From Desulfuromonadaceae bacterium UBA2294 (lineage in GTDB: Bacteria; Desulfobacterota; Desulfuromonadia; Desulfuromonadales; UBA2294), in the NCBI GenBank assembly GCA_002345625.1, contig DDWE01000050.1:15786-36376 (forward strand): DNA of 20,591 bases, given 5' to 3'. Position numbers and translations under genes: made by a program. Below the pieces are notes generated by a model. It was given only the letters and a program-made list of their open reading frames with translations. It did no database searches and was not told the origin of the DNA. Positions within the stretch are counted from its first letter, which is position 1. Each line of letters opens with the position of its first letter. Shown here piece by piece: positions 14,047-20,591 of the stretch.

Positions 14047-16974
14047 ATGTCTGTCCAGCCTTTGACACCGCCCCCAGCGATCCGGAGCCATCGAAAGATC
14101 CGACGCTATCGGCTAGCAGCCATCGGTCTGCTGATCATCGGCATCGGCTTCTCCATCGTCCTGTGGCACTTCACCCGTCAGACGGTACACAACACCGAAA
14201 AAGGCCGTTTCGACCACTACTCAGAAATGATCAGGGGGATGCTCGGAGAGCGGATTGACGAGCACGTTTCCGCCCTGCGCGGCATGCGGGCGTTCATCAA
14301 TGCCAGCGAGCGCGTCACCCGGACCGAATGGCAGCGCTATGTCAGTGACCTTGATGTCGACCGCCACTTTGCAGGGGCCCTCGGCTTTTCGTTCATCCGC
14401 TATGTCCGCCGCGACGGGCTCGGGGCATTTCTCACGGCGACCCGCGCCGATGATGCGCCTGATTTCCAGGTCAACACCTCCGGTGCACACCCCGATCTGG
14501 GTATTATTGAATTTATCCAGCCTCTGGAACGGAACCGGTCGGCGGTCGGCTACGACCTCGGACAGGAGAAGGTGCGTCGTCAGGCCCTTTTCGACGCCGT
14601 TGATCTGGATCAGGTGGTGCTCACCAGCCGGCTCACCCTGATCCAGGATAAGCAGAAACAGCCTGGTTTCTTGCTGGTGCTGCCGGTCTACAACCAGGGG
14701 GCTGTAATCACCACCCGGGAAGAACGCTGGAGAGCGCTGCGTGGCTGGGTCGGCGCCTCGATCCGCATCGGCAACCTGCTTTCCGGGATTGATTCCTATT
14801 TCAATACCCCGCTCGATATCGAAATCTTCGACGACAGCACCGGCAATCCGCAAAGTCCGCTCTACGATGCCGATGGCAGACTGCGGTCGGCCCTGCCCGC
14901 CCACCAGACAGACCTCAATCAGCAGGGACTGCACAGCCAAATCACACTGGAAATCGCCGGGCGCACCTGGAACCTGAACATCATCGCCCTGCCGGGGTTC
15001 ACCCAGCCGATCGAGCATCACACGCCGGAAATCCTGCTGGCAGGCAGCTTGCTGCTGAGCCTGTTTGCGGCACTACTGGTCGCCTCCTACGCCAAACCCC
15101 TTGAGCAGGCCCGGACCCTCGCCGAAAAAATGACCGCTGACCTGCAGGCGAGTGAACAGCGCTTTCAGAAGATGTTTCGCGATCACAATGCGATCATGCT
15201 GCTGGTGGAACCTGTGGACGGCCGGATCCTCGATGCCAACACCGCCGCCTGTCAGTTCTACGGCTACACGCCGGAGCAGCTCAAGGCGATGTTGGTCAAG
15301 GACATCAGCGCCAACCCGCAGGAGGTCGTTACCGCAGCCCGGCAAAAGGTCATGGCCGGTGAGGCCCGTACCTTCGAGTTTCAGCATCGCCTTGCCTCCG
15401 GCGATATCCACGATGTCGAGATCCACTCCTCACCGGTCGAGATTGGAGACCAGACAGTGATCTTCTCCGTCATCCATGACATTACGCCGCGCAAAATCGC
15501 CCAACAGGCACTGGCTGAAAATGAGCAGAAATACCGGGCCTTGTTCGATGAAGCTGCTCACGGCATGGCCGTGGCCGATCTGGAGACCGGGCTGGTTCTG
15601 GCCTGTAATCGCAAACTGGCGCAGATGGTCGGTCGCGAGGTCGATGAGATCGTTGGCCACCCCCAGGCTATCCTCCACCCGAGCGAATCTATCACCAGCG
15701 GGCAGAGTCGCAGCTTCCTTTTTCACCGCGAACGCAACCCTGATCAGTTGGTGGCCGACCAGTTACAAACCCGAGACGGACGGCTTGTTGCGGTCGAGAT
15801 CAAAACCAGCCGCCTGATCCTTGGCGGACGTGATGCGCTGCAGGGGTTTTTCTACGACGTCAGCGAACGTCACCAGACCGAGAAATCACTGCGGGAGAGT
15901 GAATCCCGCTTCCGCCTGGTGTTTGAAAGCAACCCGGATCCGGTGATCCTGTTCCGGTTCGACACTGGCGACGTCATCGATGTCAACCAGGCCTTTGTCA
16001 ACGCGACCGCTATCTCGCGACTCGAGGCACTGGGACACAGCGCCGAACAACTTGGCTTGTGGGTCGAGGCAATGGACCAAAAACACTTCTGGCACCAGTT
16101 GCGGGCTGAAGGGGCGGTCAACAACTTCGAAGCCGAGTTCCGGGCTATCGGAGGACTGATTCGGACCGGTCTGTTTTCAGCCCGTCAGATCAATATCAAC
16201 CGCGAGCCCTGCGTTCTGGCCACCATCCGTGACATCACCGTCGAAAAGACCGCCGAGCGCAGCCTGATCGCAATGGACCAGATGAAAAACGAGTTCATCT
16301 CCACTGCGGCCCATGAGCTGCGCACGCCCTTAAGTGCCATCATGGGCTTTACTGAACTGCTGCTCACCCCCGGAGCCTTCGGCAGTTTCAGTGAAGCACA
16401 AAAACACGATTTTCTCAGCCAGGTTTACGAGCGGGGCGAGGCGCTGTCGCGCATTATTGACGATCTGCTCGATATCAGCCGCATCGAAAGCGGTCATCCG
16501 ATCACCCTCGATCTGCAACCGGTCGATTTGCGCGATGTTCTGGTCAAGGCCTTCGAATTTTACCGGTTGCATGATAAAAGCCATCTCTTCCAACTCACCC
16601 TCCCGGACGACGACGCAACACAACTGCTGGACATCGACCGGCAAAGGATCAATCAGGTGCTTGAAAATCTGTTGAGCAACGCGGTGAAGTATTCACCAAA
16701 AGGGTGCGAAATCACGATCGAAGGCAGTGTGCAGCCGCAAGGCTGGGAGGTCCGGGTTAAGGATAAAGGGATCGGCATGACCCCGGAACAGGTCGCCCGG
16801 GTCTTTGACAAATTTTATCGCGCCGACGCCTCCAACACGGCCGTTGGCGGCCTCGGACTTGGAATGAGTATCGCCAAACAGGTCATCGATGCCCACGGCG
16901 GTAAAATCTGGGTTGTGAGCAGCCCGGGACAGGGGACCCAGGTCGGTTTCTTTCTGCCCACCACACCGGACTGA
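14047..16974 (+). CDS. CHASE-PAS-PAS-PAS sensor histidine kinase
   Basis: A 975-residue inner-membrane sensor kinase. TM1 is near 22-42. A periplasmic CHASE domain (about 75-270) carries the family look (HVSALRGMRAFINASERVTRTEWQRYV, LGFSFIRYV, GYDLGQEKVRRQALFDAV). TM2 is near 328-348. Three PAS domains follow at about 370-485, 492-612 and 618-735. HisKA has the phospho-acceptor H756 in AAHELRTPLSAIMGF. The ATPase domain has the N box (ENLLSNAVKYS), G1 (VKDKGIGMTPEQ) and G2 (GGLGLGMSIAKQ). No receiver domain and no adjacent response regulator are present, so it is an orphan kinase. CHASE domains usually sense small extracellular ligands. AAGGAG precedes both a TTG (14044) and the ATG (14047); the ATG is preferred. 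It is convergent with the outer-membrane operon, with no clear terminator in the 104-base gap. Confidence 0.95.
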   Translation: MSVQPLTPPPAIRSHRKIRRYRLAAIGLLIIGIGFSIVLWHFTRQTVHNTEKGRFDHYSEMIRGMLGERIDEHVSALRGMRAFINASERVTRTEWQRYVSDLDVDRHFAGALGFSFIRYVRRDGLGAFLTATRADDAPDFQVNTSGAHPDLGIIEFIQPLERNRSAVGYDLGQEKVRRQALFDAVDLDQVVLTSRLTLIQDKQKQPGFLLVLPVYNQGAVITTREERWRALRGWVGASIRIGNLLSGIDSYFNTPLDIEIFDDSTGNPQSPLYDADGRLRSALPAHQTDLNQQGLHSQITLEIAGRTWNLNIIALPGFTQPIEHHTPEILLAGSLLLSLFAALLVASYAKPLEQARTLAEKMTADLQASEQRFQKMFRDHNAIMLLVEPVDGRILDANTAACQFYGYTPEQLKAMLVKDISANPQEVVTAARQKVMAGEARTFEFQHRLASGDIHDVEIHSSPVEIGDQTVIFSVIHDITPRKIAQQALAENEQKYRALFDEAAHGMAVADLETGLVLACNRKLAQMVGREVDEIVGHPQAILHPSESITSGQSRSFLFHRERNPDQLVADQLQTRDGRLVAVEIKTSRLILGGRDALQGFFYDVSERHQTEKSLRESESRFRLVFESNPDPVILFRFDTGDVIDVNQAFVNATAISRLEALGHSAEQLGLWVEAMDQKHFWHQLRAEGAVNNFEAEFRAIGGLIRTGLFSARQININREPCVLATIRDITVEKTAERSLIAMDQMKNEFISTAAHELRTPLSAIMGFTELLLTPGAFGSFSEAQKHDFLSQVYERGEALSRIIDDLLDISRIESGHPITLDLQPVDLRDVLVKAFEFYRLHDKSHLFQLTLPDDDATQLLDIDRQRINQVLENLLSNAVKYSPKGCEITIEGSVQPQGWEVRVKDKGIGMTPEQVARVFDKFYRADASNTAVGGLGLGMSIAKQVIDAHGGKIWVVSSPGQGTQVGFFLPTTPD

Positions 16975-17078
16975 CTGCGTGGACCTGAGACCATGCGTCG
17001 GCGGCACCCTTTTTTCAGGGCCCGTCAGAAACAACGCAATGTACGCACACACAGTCAAGACCGGCAGCAGATTCCGGA

Positions 17079-19493
17079 TCAGAAATCAAGCCGGTAGCCC
17101 GTCGTAAAGAAATAGCCACTGCGATTATCCTGCACACCAGCGGCCTGTTCACTGGACCACTCGGCGCCCCCTTCAAACTCGAAGTGGTAGCGCCTTTTCA
17201 AGACATACTCCAGACGCAGGAGGGGGCGGAATTTCCATTGTCTGCCATCATCATATTTATTGGTCCGATAATCGAGAACCGCTCTGGGGTTGACGCGGAA
17301 ATTCCTGGTCACAGGATAACGGGTGTTCACGCTCGCCGAGTAGAGGTTGTAGCTGGTGCTGTCTGAATAGCGGGCCCCGAGAATCGCGATATCCCCATCC
17401 TTGATCAGGCTGCTGCCGATGAGCTGCATGGAATAATAAAATTCCATGTCGGTCCCCGGTTGCGCAGCCACACCACCTGAAGCCGGCGTGCTGGAAAACC
17501 TCGACGCGGTCACGTCACCGCTGAGCTGCAGCTTCTGTGTCAACGGCTGGGTGATGCCGAGCGTGTAAGAGGTGCTGGTAGCAGTTCTGTCGAGCGCCAG
17601 TTGGCGAATTTCATCATCGGTATAAAGTAGTTGCAATGCGCCGATGTCGTAGACTGGCTGCCCTTGCAGAGCGTTTCCGGTCATTAAAATCGGGCTGTTG
17701 CGATAATCCACCGACATGTTCAGTGACGTTTTACTGGGCAGCAGCCAGTTCGCCGTCAGCAATGCGGTATTCAACTGTTTATATGACGTATCGTAATCGA
17801 CCAGACTGAAGAACGACAGGGATGGGTCAAAGTAACGCACTTCGCCACCAACTGCCTGCCGATCGAGCATCCCTTCAATATTCTGAGTGATGTAATACGT
17901 GCTGAAGTTCCAGCGGTTGGCAAATGTTCCCAGATCGACGCTGACCCCGTAAAAGGGGCGATCAGTATCGATGGTCGTATCGGTTGCCGAAGCAACCGGA
18001 AAACCACCGACCAGGTTCAGCGCAACCACATCATGTAACTGCCAGTGCAACAACCCGCCATCAAATCGCCCGAGCACCCCGCCATTACTACGGGTTTGCC
18101 TGCCGATCCGGGCCGACAGATCGAGTCTTCGCGCCAGGGCATCGACATAGAGTGAACTGATGGTCGATTCATCTTTGCCGTCTGCCATGAAGTCGTTCTC
18201 AAATCCACCGACAAAGGCGGCGCGGAGATCATAATTGTCATTTCGCAGTCGGGCATTGGCATCAAGGTTGGTACTCAGGGAATTTCGGTTTACAATATCA
18301 CCGGCACTGTCAGTGTAGGTGACATCACGGTCATAAAACTGGGAGAAGCTGCCATACCCCTCGCGCTGCCACTGATCTTTTGTCTCTGACTCTTTGGCCT
18401 TGCGTAACTTTTCTTTTGGTGTCTCACGCGCCGTCAACAGACCGGCCAGGCGCTGCTGGACCCGCTCAAACCCTTCACCTTCAGGATAGAGTTCAAGGTA
18501 GGTTTCGTATTCGGCCCGGGCATGCGCCTGCTGTCCGTTCCGTTCCCGGGCCAGACCGAGAAACTCCAGTGCCTGCTGCCGAACACCCGGATCGACAGAC
18601 TGGACCAGTCGAGTGTATACCTGAACCGCGCGCGGATAGTTCTCGGCGATCATCGCCGCTTCCCCTTCATCAAGCAATGCCTGCTCATACGGATCGGCAT
18701 GCAGAACCACACCTGTTTTTCTGGAGGGGACAGAAGCTTCTGGTCGAGCCGCAGCAGGGGATGAAGGCGGGAACACTTCCCGGGTCAACGATCGATTACT
18801 CTGCGGCGCCACAGTGACCCAGGCTTGCGGAAAGTCTTTTTTTAACCGCTCGTAAACCTCATTGGCCGACTGCTCATCGGCAAAAAAACCGAGCCAGAGG
18901 CTGTACCAGAGACGACCATTCTGCTTAAAATTGGTGGTGTAAAGTTGATTTATTTTGAGAACATCTGCCTGCGGCAGGGCGGCCAGGTTAAGCGGGGCAG
19001 GCTTCGATTCAAGGTTGATCGCGTAACGGTTTTTCGCCTCAGCAGGAACGGTCTCGACAACGTCGCGCGTGACCACAATTTTCAAATAACGGGGATCTGA
19101 ACTGCCGAGCCGGTTGAAGTACACCTCGCCTGCGAAGCGGAGCAGCAGCTGGACCCGCCCGGTTGCGTCGGCTTCGTAACTGATCTCGGTCAACGCGCCG
19201 CTACTTTTTCTGTTCCAGCTCAGATTCATCGATCGGTCAAGATCAGACAACTGGTTCGGGTCACCAAGCGCTCGCAGCTCGATCTGAAGCAGATCCCCTT
19301 TACCGAGCGGCGTATGCTTCTGGTATTGCATCGGCATACCAAAATGCAGGTCTATCTTGGTCGTCGGGCCCGAGGTTTTAACATCAGCCGAATCGACGAC
19401 TGGCACTTCGGCGATGGCCACCGCTCTTTCATCCAGAAAGCCTATGCCGACAAACAACAAAAACAGAGATAGCACGCGAACTGATCGAATCAT
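17079..19493 (-). CDS. Outer-membrane protein with AMIN-like, SPOR-like, TPR and beta-barrel parts
   Basis: An 804-residue exported protein. A signal peptide covers about 1-28. Residues 45-145 form a beta domain resembling AMIN (KIDLHFGMPMQYQKHT ... LLQIELRAL ... LKIVVTRDV). Residues 190-225 (RLWYSLWLGFFADEQSANEVYERLKKDFPQAWV) look like a SPOR domain, which in other proteins binds denuded peptidoglycan. Residues 270-350 hold TPR-type helices (AAMIAENYPRAVQVYTRLV; AHARAEYETYLELYP). From about 380 the chain is strand-rich with Tyr/Asn/Asp turns and ends GYFFTTGYRLDF, a terminal-Phe barrel. It would span periplasm to outer membrane. Its ATG overlaps the preceding stop (ATGA), and the preceding genes encode a small AMIN-like protein and a multihaem cytochrome. 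The specific role is inferred. Confidence 0.75.
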   Translation of the reverse strand: MIRSVRVLSLFLLFVGIGFLDERAVAIAEVPVVDSADVKTSGPTTKIDLHFGMPMQYQKHTPLGKGDLLQIELRALGDPNQLSDLDRSMNLSWNRKSSGALTEISYEADATGRVQLLLRFAGEVYFNRLGSSDPRYLKIVVTRDVVETVPAEAKNRYAINLESKPAPLNLAALPQADVLKINQLYTTNFKQNGRLWYSLWLGFFADEQSANEVYERLKKDFPQAWVTVAPQSNRSLTREVFPPSSPAAARPEASVPSRKTGVVLHADPYEQALLDEGEAAMIAENYPRAVQVYTRLVQSVDPGVRQQALEFLGLARERNGQQAHARAEYETYLELYPEGEGFERVQQRLAGLLTARETPKEKLRKAKESETKDQWQREGYGSFSQFYDRDVTYTDSAGDIVNRNSLSTNLDANARLRNDNYDLRAAFVGGFENDFMADGKDESTISSLYVDALARRLDLSARIGRQTRSNGGVLGRFDGGLLHWQLHDVVALNLVGGFPVASATDTTIDTDRPFYGVSVDLGTFANRWNFSTYYITQNIEGMLDRQAVGGEVRYFDPSLSFFSLVDYDTSYKQLNTALLTANWLLPSKTSLNMSVDYRNSPILMTGNALQGQPVYDIGALQLLYTDDEIRQLALDRTATSTSYTLGITQPLTQKLQLSGDVTASRFSSTPASGGVAAQPGTDMEFYYSMQLIGSSLIKDGDIAILGARYSDSTSYNLYSASVNTRYPVTRNFRVNPRAVLDYRTNKYDDGRQWKFRPLLRLEYVLKRRYHFEFEGGAEWSSEQAAGVQDNRSGYFFTTGYRLDF

Positions 19494-19945
19494 TTATTTT
19501 CCCTTATGGAGCGCGAAACCTTCAGCAGGATACTGCGATAATCTTCCCCTTGAGCGACCGAATAGACCTGCGGCTGACTGAAGTAGACGGTCACTCGGAA
19601 ACCGGTTACGCTAGCCCCTTCGTAGACAACTTCAGAGATCTCTGCCGGGTTACCCTGCATTGCATGAATTGCCTCCCGATGATAAAGCGCTTGCGGGTCA
19701 TCGGCATTGAGGGCCATTGGCTCGAACTGGATCTGCAATTCATCCCCTGTGGCCGCCGGGAAATGCCGAATATAACGAATCGGAAAATTGAACGAAATCA
19801 GGGCGTCGATCTGTTCGCGCTGCTCAAAAATCTTCACATCGGCAAGGACCTGGGCCCGAACCGGCTGGGACAAAAGACTTGCCGGGCAGACCAAAAGCAG
19901 AAGCAAAGCAAGGGGCAAGCAGGTTTTACGACCGGTACGATTCAT
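19490..19945 (-). CDS. Small exported AMIN-like protein
   Basis: A 151-residue protein with a clear signal peptide (RTGRKTCLPLALLLLLVCPASLL, cleavage near QPVRAQV, residues 28-32). The rest is one beta domain: IDALISFNFPIRYIRHFP, TGDELQIQFEPMAL, PAEISEVVYEGASVTGFRVTVYFSQPQVYSVAQ, and YRSILLKVSR. The same order of strands occurs in residues 45-145 of the next protein (LHFGMPMQYQKHTP; GDLLQIELRAL; LTEISYEADATGRVQLLLRF; LKIVVTR), so the two are probably paralogous domains. Its ATG directly follows the cytochrome stop and its TGA overlaps the next ATG, so all three are translationally coupled. A periplasmic partner of the barrel protein or the cytochrome is likely. Confidence 0.7.
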   Translation of the reverse strand: MNRTGRKTCLPLALLLLLVCPASLLSQPVRAQVLADVKIFEQREQIDALISFNFPIRYIRHFPAATGDELQIQFEPMALNADDPQALYHREAIHAMQGNPAEISEVVYEGASVTGFRVTVYFSQPQVYSVAQGEDYRSILLKVSRSIRENK

Positions 19946-20591
19946 CTAGAAACTCCCGTTCGTACGATGCTCACTGTTTCGGCTGCGTGAAATCGTCGTC
20001 AGGCTGCTGTCCGTATAGGTGTGGCAAGCGCCGGCACAATTGCGCAGTTCACTGACAGTGTAATTGGCACCCCCACTGACTTTCCTGTGCTCGCCAGCTC
20101 TATAGTCATTGGCGTGACATCCGGCACAATCCGGCTTGTAGGCTGCTGCCGGCCAGGGAACAATCTGGCTGTTACCGCTGTGACAGTCGACGCAAGTGAC
20201 GCTGGAACGATGGGCGCCAGGATAAGTAGATGAGTTGTGACTGAAACTGATGGTCGCCCAGCCGCTGGTCCGGTGGCAGTTATCGCATTGCTGTGTGGTG
20301 GCAAAATGACCACCCGGAGTACCGGTCGCCGTAGTGCCGTTATGACAGCTGGAGCAAACCCCGGCAGCACTGGAGTGATCAAAGCTGGCCGGAGTCCAGG
20401 CCAGAGTCGAATGGCAGAGATCGCACGGGCTGCTGGTCTGGATATGGGTGCCCGGTTTACCGGTCGCAGTCACACCATTATGGCAGCTGGTGCAGCTGCC
20501 GGTGATGGCGGTGTGATCCATCCGGACCGTAGTCCAGTTGTTGGTGATATGGCAATCATCACAACCGTTGGTCGAGGTGATATGCGTGGCG
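19946..20591 (-). CDS. Multihaem c-type cytochrome, C-terminal part (5' end outside window)
   Basis: The frame is open to the window edge (first whole codon at 20590), showing 214 residues. Haem-binding motifs in order are CDDCH, CTSCH, CDLCH, CSSCH, CDNCH, CVDCH and CAGCH, then a final CAGACH with an extra residue (CX3CH). There are therefore at least seven haems, perhaps eight, in the visible part. A 46-residue unit carrying two haems (CxxCHNG.TATG.PG.H..T...CxxCH....W....F.H) repeats, so the upstream part probably contains more copies. Extra His residues between motifs can serve as axial ligands. Such proteins conduct electrons across the periplasm and outer membrane in metal-reducing bacteria. 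The ATG at 20519-20521 is internal, not the real start. The stop abuts the next gene. Confidence 0.92.
   Translation of the reverse strand, partial: ATHITSTNGCDDCHITNNWTTVRMDHTAITGSCTSCHNGVTATGKPGTHIQTSSPCDLCHSTLAWTPASFDHSSAAGVCSSCHNGTTATGTPGGHFATTQQCDNCHRTSGWATISFSHNSSTYPGAHRSSVTCVDCHSGNSQIVPWPAAAYKPDCAGCHANDYRAGEHRKVSGGANYTVSELRNCAGACHTYTDSSLTTISRSRNSEHRTNGSF

Overview
The window looks like a chromosomal segment from a Desulfuromonadales-type bacterium (Desulfuromonas, Pelobacter or Geobacter relatives). The grounds are a multihaem c-type cytochrome with tandem CxxCH repeats, a GEMM-I cyclic-dinucleotide riboswitch, an apparent selenocysteine peroxiredoxin and dispersed intergenic repeats of kinds I associate with that group. 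Taxonomy is inferred from gene content only.

Left part (1-5640). The window opens inside a HipA-like kinase gene. Next comes a YahK-type zinc alcohol dehydrogenase broken by a one-base deletion in a G run, then an inverted intergenic repeat and a GNAT acetyltransferase. At 2926-3006 lies a GEMM-I riboswitch followed by a strong hairpin. It sits ahead of three tightly packed genes: a small DUF4236 protein, a four-helix membrane protein with a TerB-like region, and a uracil-DNA-glycosylase-fold-like protein. The trio under cyclic-dinucleotide control is the least explained system here.

Middle (5641-11826). This holds a small winged-helix protein, a small coiled-coil protein, and cmoB and cmoA (tRNA wobble uridine 5-oxyacetic acid synthesis). 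cmoA and cmoB point the same way but are separated by 435 bases of dispersed repeats. Then follow alanine dehydrogenase and an EamA-type transporter. After these, 11409-11826 holds no convincing gene but carries a minus-strand terminator and GC-rich paired sequence.

Right part (11827-20591). An outer-membrane barrel lies downstream of an exported peroxiredoxin gene with an in-frame TGA exactly at the peroxidatic cysteine. The best reading is a selenoprotein, and it contains no cysteine at all. A possibly structured 5' region, a pyridoxamine-oxidase-like flavin protein and a CHASE-PAS-PAS-PAS histidine kinase with a good promoter follow. The window ends in a minus-strand operon: a multihaem cytochrome (5' end outside), a small exported AMIN-like protein, and a large outer-membrane protein that repeats the AMIN-like domain before SPOR-like, TPR and barrel parts. 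The three are joined by abutting or overlapping start/stop codons and could form an electron-transfer or envelope complex.
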